From contig NZ_POST01000003.1 of the NCBI RefSeq assembly GCF_002993965.1, positions 247,369-287,639 of the forward strand: a stretch of DNA of 40,271 nucleotides. Direction: 5' to 3'. Origin of the DNA: Apilactobacillus timberlakei (GTDB lineage Bacteria > Bacillota > Bacilli > Lactobacillales > Lactobacillaceae). A program made the translations under genes and the position numbers. A model generated the notes under the pieces. That model made no database searches. It saw only the letters and a program-made list of their open reading frames with translations, and was not told the DNA's origin. Position 1 is the stretch's first letter, and each line of letters starts with the position of its first letter. This document shows positions 8,179 to 15,036 of this stretch, piece after piece.

Positions 8179-8620
8179 ATTTGTAGATAACATGAAAATG
8201 TTCTAAAACCATTTTAGAATTTCGTGGATTAAAAGTTGATCCTTCATTTCTATATTCATTTTCAAAAAAATCTTTATGAACTTTTCGCCAATATTTTAAA
8301 CTTTTATCTCCTTCTCCTTCCTTAAAAGCGTGTTCAGCATCTACATCATTAAATAACTTTATTTCTACACTATCAGTGTAAGTTATACATACTGGATTTT
8401 TGTTTCCATCTAAAATTACATCATATTCACCAATTTTAGGTAATGGTTCATCTTTTTCATATAAATCATACGCACTGGTAGTACCTGTTTTGATACCATT
8501 TATAACTAGTTGTGCTAATTTGTCTGGAATTAATCCAAATGCATAAGCACTAGTTAACTTTGTTTCTTTTGGTAAATTTAGGGTTGATTTAGCTTTATCA
8601 AAATATTCTTCCGGAGACAT
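8177..8620 (-). CDS. ASCH-domain protein
   Basis: 147 residues from ATG 8620 (AAAGGA upstream). The in-frame extension to 8689 would run into the preceding gene. The ASCH fold is shown by the family pattern GLIPDKLAQLVINGIKTGTTSAYDLY, GEYDVILDGNKNPVCITYTDSVEI and HAFKEGEGDKSLKYWRKVHKDFF. ASCH proteins are RNA-binding-like beta-barrels, and some members cleave N4-acetylcytidine-type substrates; the actual substrate here is unknown. The gene is 2 nt from the GNAT gene and last in a leftward operon with an amino acid permease. Confidence 0.9.
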   Translation of the reverse strand: MSPEEYFDKAKSTLNLPKETKLTSAYAFGLIPDKLAQLVINGIKTGTTSAYDLYEKDEPLPKIGEYDVILDGNKNPVCITYTDSVEIKLFNDVDAEHAFKEGEGDKSLKYWRKVHKDFFENEYRNEGSTFNPRNSKMVLEHFHVIYK

Positions 8621-8622
8621 AA

Positions 8623-9168
8623 CTATTTTTTCCTTTCTTTTAAAACTTTCCAAGCACTTCTCAAAATTCCATATTTTACAGAATCCCAATATTTATTTTG
8701 CCAATACCTTACCTTTGGAATTTCAGCTTCTTTATTTAAGCCAATTTTATTTGCTAAATGCATCATACTTTTATTGCCAGACCAGGTGGTTAAACCAATA
8801 TGTGGTAAATCAGTTAGTTCAAACATTTCATTGATCCACATGCTTAAAGCAATTTGCCCAATTCCTTGATGCCAATTATTTTGATCATATATGCAAATAC
8901 CAACATCTAACCATCTTTTTAAATTTCCATCTTCATAATAAGCTGAAACAGAACCAACAATTTTATCATTATACCAAATGGCTTTGTACATATTATTGTT
9001 TAATTGTTTTTTAGAAGCATAACCATTGATAAAATCATCTTTTGCAGGTAACTTATCTTTGAAATAAGGTCCGTTAAATTTAGTCCATTCAGCATTTTGG
9101 TCTTTATATGCGACATTCCAAAAAGTTTCTAAATCATTTTTAGTTATTTTTTTGAGAAAGATTGACAT
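8623..9168 (-). CDS. GNAT N-acetyltransferase
   Basis: 181 residues from ATG 9168 (GGAG 8 nt upstream; the GTG at 9177 is too close). Acetyl-CoA-dependent acetyltransferase fold: IVGSVSAYYED (beta strands), motif A region WLDVGICIYDQNNWHQGIGQIALSMWI with the pyrophosphate-binding Q/G-x-G-x-G/A turn, and the motif B helix SGNKSMMHLANKIGLNKEAEI. It resembles RimJ/RimL-type enzymes. The substrate cannot be told. It lies between the permease (24 nt) and the ASCH gene (2 nt). Confidence 0.88.
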   Translation of the reverse strand: MSIFLKKITKNDLETFWNVAYKDQNAEWTKFNGPYFKDKLPAKDDFINGYASKKQLNNNMYKAIWYNDKIVGSVSAYYEDGNLKRWLDVGICIYDQNNWHQGIGQIALSMWINEMFELTDLPHIGLTTWSGNKSMMHLANKIGLNKEAEIPKVRYWQNKYWDSVKYGILRSAWKVLKERKK

Positions 9169-9192
9169 TGTTTTCACTCCAAAGCATCTTTA

Positions 9193-10596
9193 TTAAATCT
9201 CATCAACTGGTTTTTTACCCTTGTTCTTAATAATACAAAATGTACCAAATAATAATAGCCATATGATAGCACCAATTGCTGGGATAACATCATTTGGATT
9301 GAAGAATAAGGTTACAAAGATGAAAGCAAATGCGAAAATTACAATTGGACTGCTGATTTTATACAATGGCATTTTGAATCCATTGGTTAAGTAGTCATCA
9401 GAAGCCTTATATTTACGGTGAGCTAACATTGTTAGAATATATACGAAGATGTATAGGTCACTGCCAGCAGCTCCAACGAATTCAAATGAATTTTTAATTG
9501 TTGGAACTAAGCTAATGATTGGTGCAAATAAGAATAATGATGCTGACATCCTTATTGCATTTGCCGGAACACCAGCTTTGGAAATTTGTCTAAAGTGTTT
9601 AATGATTTTACCGTCTTGTTCCATCGATAATTGATATAAATGCCGGCCTGATGAGAATATCAAACTGTTCAACGAAGAAGCAGCTGATGTTAATACAACA
9701 AAATTGATTATTGCTGCTGCGGCTGGTAGCCCAGCTAATTTAAAGACTTGAACAAAGGGACTGTTATTTGGTGAAATTTCGCGCCAAGGGATAATAAACA
9801 TAATTACTAATAGTGCACCAATGTAGAAAATTAAAATCCGATATACAGTTTGATTAATTGCTTTTTTAAGCACTTCTCGGGGATTTTTAGTTTCACCAAT
9901 TGTTATGCTTACGAACTCCATGGCTAGAAATGCAAAGAATACCATTGGAATTGCTGATATGAAGGCCACCTTTCCATTTGGAAAAAAGGTAAAATTGTTT
10001 GTTAAATTACTAAAACTAGCCATGGCACCATTTGAATCCTTAAATCCAGCAAAAACCATAAATAGTCCAACTAAAATTAAAGAAACAATTGCAATGATTT
10101 TAATTGTGGCAAACCAAAATTCAGCTTCACCGAAGACTCTAGCAGCTAAAACATTGATTCCAGTAAGTGCCAGTAAGAAAACTATTTGTATAATTGCACT
10201 ATTCCACGTTGGAAACCAAAATTTAACATAGATAGCAATTGCCGTAAGTTCTGCCATGCCGCCAAAAATTATTGCAAACCAATAACTCCAACCAGCAAAT
10301 ATTCCGGCACCCATACCTAAGTATTTAGTTATGAATGCTACAAATGTATGTTCTTGTGGAGATGCATATAACATTTCACCAATTGCACGCATCATGAAGA
10401 AAAAAACTAAGCCCATTAATGCATATATTAATAAGATAGAAGGTCCAGTTTGTGAAATAGTTGTTCCAGAACCTAGAAATAGGCCTGTTCCAATTGTTCC
10501 ACCAATTGCAATCATCTGTACGTGCCGATTAGATAAAGTTCTTTTTGTTCCATCTGAATTTATCGATTGGCTATTTAAATCTTTGCTTGCTTTCAT
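9193..10596 (-). CDS. Amino acid permease, APC superfamily (AAT family)
   Basis: Proton-coupled amino acid uptake across the cell membrane. 467 residues from ATG 10596, 8-9 nt after GGAGGT. About 12 membrane segments. The first carries the APC signature QMIAIGGTIGTGLFLGSG, followed by GPSILLIYALMGLVFFFMMRAIGEM. Other marks are FLAMEFVSITIGETKNPREVLKKAI (helix 6 region) and the SSGRHLYQLS motif. The exact substrate is not clear from sequence. First gene of the permease-GNAT-ASCH operon. Confidence 0.92.
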   Translation of the reverse strand: MKASKDLNSQSINSDGTKRTLSNRHVQMIAIGGTIGTGLFLGSGTTISQTGPSILLIYALMGLVFFFMMRAIGEMLYASPQEHTFVAFITKYLGMGAGIFAGWSYWFAIIFGGMAELTAIAIYVKFWFPTWNSAIIQIVFLLALTGINVLAARVFGEAEFWFATIKIIAIVSLILVGLFMVFAGFKDSNGAMASFSNLTNNFTFFPNGKVAFISAIPMVFFAFLAMEFVSITIGETKNPREVLKKAINQTVYRILIFYIGALLVIMFIIPWREISPNNSPFVQVFKLAGLPAAAAIINFVVLTSAASSLNSLIFSSGRHLYQLSMEQDGKIIKHFRQISKAGVPANAIRMSASLFLFAPIISLVPTIKNSFEFVGAAGSDLYIFVYILTMLAHRKYKASDDYLTNGFKMPLYKISSPIVIFAFAFIFVTLFFNPNDVIPAIGAIIWLLLFGTFCIIKNKGKKPVDEI

Positions 10597-10742
10597 AATA
10601 AACACCTCCAAAATAATAAAATCAAAATTATATTAAAATTCTAATTGTTTTTTAATTATAAATATAATAATGTTTGTGTCAATTGAACATTAGTAAAAAA
10701 TTTGCATAATTTGTTCGGAATTATGATGATAATTTACACAAA

Positions 10743-10774
10743 AAAATGCCTTCAAAAATTTTTGAAGGCATTTT
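10743..10774 (-). terminator. Terminator of the DHA2 efflux gene
   Basis: A perfect 32-bp palindrome (AAAATGCCTTCAAAAA and its complement, no extra loop) with T runs. It lies directly after the efflux gene stop. Confidence 0.9.
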
Positions 10775-10777
10775 GCT

Positions 10778-12145
10778 TTATTCTTTTGTTGAAGAAACTA
10801 CTAAAAATTGAATAATACTTAATATAACTAAAAATAGAATTGCAAAGGTATAACCAATTACATGATTTGTTCCAGAAAATGCAGTTATCTTAGTAATAAT
10901 TGTGGAAACAATAACGGTTCCAATTGCTCCAGCAAATTGTTGAACTGTAGTTAAGATGGCATTCCCATCGGCTTTTATATCAGCTGCTAAGTAATCTAGC
11001 CCCTTTGTCATAATGTTCCCATATGATAATCCAATTCCAATCATAATAATCGTGTAAAAGATTGTAAAAATAGTATCACTTAAATTGTAAGAAGTAACTG
11101 TTAAGTAAATTAATGAAACAATGATTGCCCCAATGCCAGTTAAAATTGGTTTCTTAGCACCAAAATGATCTAACAAACTTCCAGAAAATGGTGAAATGAT
11201 AGCTCCAACTACAGCACCAGGCAATAAGATTAATCCAGCAATGCTTGAGGAACTATGATTAATAATTTGTACATAATTAGGAACAATGAACGATAGTCCA
11301 AGGATAATTAATTGATTTATAAAGAACGCAATTACATATTTTGAATAAGCCATATTCTTAAGAATCTTAACATTTAAAATAGTTTCTTCTTTTCGATTTT
11401 GTATTTTTATAAATATAGTTAAAGCGATAATTCCAATTAATACTGGTAAAATAACGGAAATATTAAGTAGTGGTTTACTACTAATATTACTAATTCCAAA
11501 AATTAAACCAGCAAATGTTAAGAAGATTAAAATAAAGCTGAATACATCAAATTTATTATTGCTTAACTCACTTTGTGGCAATTTTGGAACCGATATAATT
11601 CCCAAGATAAAAGCTAAAAATAAAATTGGAATTAAAATGATAAAAATATAACGCCAACCTAGCGTAGTAACAATAATCCCACCGAATGTAGGCCCCACAG
11701 CAGAGGCTGCAGCGGTTATTAATGAGCCGAAGCCCATCATAAAACCAAGCCTACTTTTTGGAACATTTTCCAAAATAATATTAAACATTAGTGGTAGTGC
11801 AATTCCAGTCCCAATGCCTTGGATTAACCTTCCAATTAATAAGAAGATAAATGCTGGTGCCATTGCATCAACAATCAACCCAATTAAGAATAGAATACTA
11901 GAACATATAAATAAATGACTAGTCTTGAACCTTTCTTTTAGGAATTTAGAAAGTGGTATCACACTTGATAAAACCAATAGATAAATCGTTGTAATCCATT
12001 GAACCACATTTAGTCCAATATGGAATTCTGAAATTAAAGTTGGAAATGTGATATTCATCGAGGTTTCAACAGTCACCCCACTGAATGTCATTACTCCGAC
12101 AGCAATTATTGCTAATAATACGTTTGTTGATATTCTCTCTTTCAT
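10778..12145 (-). CDS. MFS drug efflux transporter, DHA2 (EmrB/QacA) family
   Basis: Proton-driven export of drugs or other small hydrophobic compounds. 455 residues and about 13-14 membrane segments. Motif C of exporters is present in GFGSLITAAASAVGPTFGGIIV. The motif B region reads LLIGRLIQGIGTGIALPLMF with its conserved Arg, and WRYIFIILIPILFLAFI is typical of DHA2. Between GGAG and this ATG there is a three-codon ORF (ATG ATT ATT TAA) whose stop overlaps the start by one base. No adjacent regulator. Confidence 0.9.
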   Translation of the reverse strand: MKERISTNVLLAIIAVGVMTFSGVTVETSMNITFPTLISEFHIGLNVVQWITTIYLLVLSSVIPLSKFLKERFKTSHLFICSSILFLIGLIVDAMAPAFIFLLIGRLIQGIGTGIALPLMFNIILENVPKSRLGFMMGFGSLITAAASAVGPTFGGIIVTTLGWRYIFIILIPILFLAFILGIISVPKLPQSELSNNKFDVFSFILIFLTFAGLIFGISNISSKPLLNISVILPVLIGIIALTIFIKIQNRKEETILNVKILKNMAYSKYVIAFFINQLIILGLSFIVPNYVQIINHSSSSIAGLILLPGAVVGAIISPFSGSLLDHFGAKKPILTGIGAIIVSLIYLTVTSYNLSDTIFTIFYTIIMIGIGLSYGNIMTKGLDYLAADIKADGNAILTTVQQFAGAIGTVIVSTIITKITAFSGTNHVIGYTFAILFLVILSIIQFLVVSSTKE

Positions 12146-12242
12146 TAAATAATCATTATATTTCGTCTCCTATAAAATTTGTATTATAAAATTAGTATTG
12201 GTAAGTATAATGAATTTAATTTTTTCGTGCAAGAAGAAATTA

Positions 12243-12289
12243 AAAAAAGATATCCACAAAGTTTTTTTAATACTTGTGGATATCTTTTT
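12243..12289 (-). terminator. Terminator of the small GNAT gene
   Basis: Long stem (AAAAGATATCCACAAAGT / ACTTGTGGATATCTTTT with one bulged base) and T runs. Confidence 0.85.
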
Positions 12290-12290
12290 A

Positions 12291-12560
12291 TTAGTCATTT
12301 AATAAGTAGCTATATTTACTATTATGTTTAAAAAACATTTGCGCATATTTACAAATTGGTTTAATTAATAAGTTCTTATTTTTGGAATACTTGATTATTT
12401 CTAACATTAGTTTATGAGCTACACCTTGTCCGCGATATGCTTTTTCAACCAAAACATGATTAATGAACATCGTATTATCTTTGATTGTGAAATTAGCTTT
12501 AGCGATTACTGAATCATTTTGCATTGCATAAATATTTTCATTATTATAACTAAATTGCAT
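12291..12560 (-). CDS. Small GNAT acetyltransferase, YidJ/Acetyltransf_CG type
   Basis: 89 residues, the normal length for the minimal GCN5-like family (PF14542 type). NHVLVEKAYRGQGVAHKLMLEIIKYSKNKNLLIKPICKYAQMFFKHN carries the R-G-x-G-x-A acetyl-CoA loop and the typical C-terminal P-x-C-x-Y-A motif. ATG after AAGGAG. It has its own terminator and follows the DJ-1-type gene on the same strand, 49 nt away. Substrate unknown. Confidence 0.9.
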   Translation of the reverse strand: MQFSYNNENIYAMQNDSVIAKANFTIKDNTMFINHVLVEKAYRGQGVAHKLMLEIIKYSKNKNLLIKPICKYAQMFFKHNSKYSYLLND

Positions 12561-12609
12561 TTTTAATTCTCCTTTTATTATGCAAAAATCATTCTTTCAT
12601 CGGATATTT

Positions 12610-13200
12610 TTATTCATACGGATTTCCATACTTATTACAGTATTCGTAAAATCCATATTTATACATATAAGTCATCTTGCCTATATTTTCATCACTATCT
12701 TCATTTATCATTTTTAGTACTAAGTTTGTGAACTCCAATGATGCTGTTCCATTAGCAGTTACAAGATTTCTATCTTTGATCGCTTGTGATTCTATAAAAT
12801 TATCTTTATTTGTATAATTTTTAAATTGTTCCATCATATATTTGGAATTACCTGTATGTTTATAGTTATTTAAGAAACCTTTTTTTGATAAATAATTAAC
12901 AGCTGCACAAATTGCTCCTATATAAATATTATTATCAAATGAATCTTTTATAACATTAAATAATTCATCGTTTTCTATATTCCAAGAATTACCACCTATC
13001 AATACTAGTAAATCTATGTTACTAGGAATATCTTCAAGTTTATAATCTACTTTTGTATTAAATCCGCCAATAGATTTTACATAATTTTTGTTAGATGCCG
13101 TTTCTACTTTCCAATTTTCGTCCTGATTTAACTGACTTGCTAAATAAGCACTTTCCCAGTCAGAATATTTGTCTAATATTATAAAAATTGCTTTTTTCAT
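12610..13200 (-). CDS. DJ-1/PfpI family protein (class I glutamine amidotransferase-like)
   Basis: 196 residues. The nucleophile elbow IGAICAAV places the reactive Cys at 98, and Glu16 in SDWESAYL is the usual partner acid. The N-terminal strand MKKAIFIILDKYSDWE and LLVLIGGNSW complete the fold. Members act as stress chaperones, glyoxalase/deglycase-type enzymes or proteases; which applies cannot be read here. ATG 13200 after GGGAGA. Its promoter region holds a 17-bp direct repeat. Confidence 0.9.
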   Translation of the reverse strand: MKKAIFIILDKYSDWESAYLASQLNQDENWKVETASNKNYVKSIGGFNTKVDYKLEDIPSNIDLLVLIGGNSWNIENDELFNVIKDSFDNNIYIGAICAAVNYLSKKGFLNNYKHTGNSKYMMEQFKNYTNKDNFIESQAIKDRNLVTANGTASLEFTNLVLKMINEDSDENIGKMTYMYKYGFYEYCNKYGNPYE

Positions 13201-13246
13201 TAAAAATGTCTCCCTTCACAATTATTAAACAATATTTTACACCTGA

Positions 13247-13284
13247 TATTATTTATAACATAACTATTATTATTTATAACATAA
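13247..13284. repeat. 17-bp direct repeat, 21-bp period, upstream of the DJ-1-type gene
   Basis: TATTATTTATAACATAA occurs at 13247-13263 and again at 13268-13284. A 21-bp period (two helical turns) in a promoter region fits a regulator-binding tandem. The sequence is AT-rich, so chance similarity is possible. Confidence 0.5.
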
Positions 13285-13299
13285 TAAAATTCATAAGTT

Positions 13300-13737
13300 A
13301 TGTTTTATATATATTTATATAATCTTATTAGTATAACTATTTTTCCAATAAATATTTTTAATTCATCTAATCCGATTCATAATATAAATTTTGGTAAACA
13401 AACAATGTTTAATTTTAATATTATCGATATGCTTAACTATTTACCTATTCAAATATGGGGAAACATATTATTAATATTTCCACTAGCTATTTTTTTAAAT
13501 TCACTATTTCCAAATAAATTTGATGGTTAGCATATTAATATTATTGTTGGTTTCTTATCAACATTATTAATAGAAATATTTCAATTAATCCTTAATTATT
13601 TTTATTTAGGATACAGAGTATTTGATGTTAACGATATAATTTTAAACTTTATAGGATACATATTAGGATTAATAATATATATAATTATTAAATTTATATT
13701 TGGTCGTAAAATAAAACTTTTAAGTATTAAAAATTAA
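13300..13737 (+). pseudogene. VanZ-like membrane protein interrupted by an in-frame TAG
   Basis: Codons 1-76 (13300-13527) give a hydrophobic protein containing IQIWGNILLIFPLAIFLNSLF, the N-x-x-L-F-x-P-L core of VanZ-like proteins. TAG at 13528-13530 is followed, in the same frame with no shift, by 68 more codons: a membrane segment LIEIFQLIL, then YRVFDVNDIILNFIGYILG, the conserved R-x-x-D-x-x-D-x-x-x-N-x-x-G end of the family, and a basic tail. The whole would be about 145 residues, normal for VanZ-like proteins. One nonsense mutation (or sequencing error) best explains it. No ribosome site is obvious before 13300. Confidence 0.72.
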
Positions 13738-13761
13738 ATCTTAATTTATATTGCTATTTGT

Positions 13762-13795
13762 ACTTAACGTTTTTAAATCGTTAGGTGCTTTTTTT
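13762..13795 (+). terminator. Terminator after the VanZ-like pseudogene
   Basis: 8-bp stem ACTTAACG / CGTTAGGT (one G-U pair), then GC and a run of seven T. Confidence 0.7.
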
Positions 13796-13943
13796 ATGAT
13801 TTTTGCTATATGGTGGCTTTTTATAATCAGTTGTTAATAATATTTGCGCAATGTTTAGTATTAATTTACAAATGTTATGGAAAATTTCTTTAAGTTTTTT
13901 CATATTTATTTGATAATAATATACAAGATAAAGGGGTGATTGA

Positions 13944-14231
13944 ATGGAAAATATTTTTCCTGAACAATTAAAAATACATAGAAAGAAAAACAACTTTACA
14001 CAAGAAGAAGTAGCTAAAAAATTATATGTATCTAGACAAGCAGTTTCTAAATGGGAATCTGGAGATGTAACACCAGATTTAAATAATTTGATTACGTTGT
14101 GTAAAATTTTTGATTGTGATTTAAACGATTTAGTTTTTGGAATAAAAAAAGAAAAAAGTAGAGAAGAAGAAATAACTGGGTATATTTGGTCAATAGGAAT
14201 TATTTTAATATTAATTGCAATATTTATATAA
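13944..14231 (+). CDS. XRE-family regulator with one C-terminal membrane segment
   Basis: 95 residues. Helix-turn-helix at 5-65: LKIHRKKNNFTQEEVAKKLYVSRQAVSKWESGDVTPDLNNLITLCKIFDCDLNDLV. A charged linker KKEKSREEEI and a single C-terminal hydrophobic helix (GYIWSIGIILILIAIFI) follow. Such short Cro/CI-like proteins often end in a membrane anchor in lactobacilli. ATG 13944 after AAGGGG. Stands alone, with its own strong terminator. Confidence 0.85.
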   Translation: MENIFPEQLKIHRKKNNFTQEEVAKKLYVSRQAVSKWESGDVTPDLNNLITLCKIFDCDLNDLVFGIKKEKSREEEITGYIWSIGIILILIAIFI

Positions 14232-14242
14232 TCTATTTAATA

Positions 14243-14284
14243 AAAAACAGCACTTAGACTCTCTGCTCTAAGTGCTGTTTTTTG
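14243..14284 (+). terminator. Terminator after the XRE gene
   Basis: Perfect 17-bp stem (AAAAAACAGCACTTAGA and complement), 8-nt loop, T run. Confidence 0.92.
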
Positions 14285-14343
14285 TTATAAATATATTTGT
14301 AGAGTGTAGGAATATGGTTATTTTGCAGGATTATTTTTTACCT

Positions 14344-14463
14344 TCAATTATTAATCCATCTTAAAGAAGCAGCTTTACAATCCTGATTAATGCGTAAGTT
14401 TAGTCTATATTTACGATTTGAATTAATATTTGATTGATTCTTCATAACTAAGTGCTTTTTCAT
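14344..14463 (-). CDS. Possible 39-residue basic peptide
   Basis: ATG 14463 to TGA 14344, with an AGAGGG-type site upstream. Starts MKKHLVMKNQSNINSNRKYR and ends in RWINN; very basic, one Cys, no signal peptide. It occupies most of the 14285-14546 stretch, which is otherwise empty. Nothing but the ORF and ribosome site supports it. Confidence 0.25.
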   Translation of the reverse strand: MKKHLVMKNQSNINSNRKYRLNLRINQDCKAASLRWINN

Positions 14464-14546
14464 TATTGGAAAACCCTCTTTCCTTTAAGATTATTAATAA
14501 TATAACAATGGAATCTTAAATAAAACTTAAGAAAAGATCTTTTTCT

Positions 14547-14579
14547 TTGACTTTTTAGTCTACAAATGTAGACTATATA
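14547..14579 (+). promoter_or_regulatory. copY-copB promoter with cop box
   Basis: TAGTCTACAAATGTAGACTA (14556-14575) is a perfect inverted repeat around two central bases and contains the CopY operator core TACAnnTGTA. A -35-like TTGACT sits at 14547-14552 and a TATATA -10-like element at 14574-14579, so repressor on this box would block the promoter. Confidence 0.85.
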
Positions 14580-14607
14580 TAAATAATAAATTTGAGAGGT
14601 GGTAACC

Positions 14608-15036
14608 ATCGATAACAAAGTCAGTAATATTTCCGATGCTGAATGGGAACTAATGCGAATCTTGTGGACAATTGGTGATTCAAGAAGTAAGACAATTATT
14701 GATTTACTTTCCAAGAAAAGTGACTGGAGTGAATCAACCATTAAAACTTTAATTACTAGGTTGAAGAACAAAAAAATCATTGGAGTTAAAAAGATTGATA
14801 AAAAGAATTATTATCACTGTTTAATAAATGAACAAGATGCCTACAAAATGAAAATTAAACATATGTTTAATGAAATTTGTTGTATGCAGTATGGTTCAAC
14901 GCTTGATTATTTAATTAATAACATTGATTTGAGCAAATCCGATATTAGTAAACTGATTAAAACTTTAGATAAAAAAATGGTGGATGCACCAGAAAAAGTC
15001 GAATGTCATTGTTTAGGAGGTAAGATTTATGAGTGA
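14608..15036 (+). CDS. copY: CopY-type copper repressor (BlaI/MecI family)
   Basis: Zinc- or copper-responsive repressor of copper export genes. The winged helix is typical (ISDAEWELMRILWTIGDSRSKTIIDLL, WSESTIKTLITRLKNKKIIGVKK). The C-terminus has one Cys-x-Cys (VECHCLGGK) rather than the two pairs of classical CopY; a CC pair occurs earlier (NEICCMQYG). The start is doubtful: the only canonical choice is GTG 14599, which overlaps the AGAGGTGG ribosome site and has none upstream. AUC 14608 lies 5-8 nt after it and gives MDNKVSNISDAEWE, so I use it; an in-frame TGA at 14593 excludes longer forms. Overlaps copB by 8 nt. Confidence 0.88.
   Translation: MDNKVSNISDAEWELMRILWTIGDSRSKTIIDLLSKKSDWSESTIKTLITRLKNKKIIGVKKIDKKNYYHCLINEQDAYKMKIKHMFNEICCMQYGSTLDYLINNIDLSKSDISKLIKTLDKKMVDAPEKVECHCLGGKIYE

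Noticed and set aside
12243-12289. TATCCACA motifs as possible DnaA boxes
   Set aside because: They form the two arms of a terminator stem with a T run; the match is explained by that hairpin.
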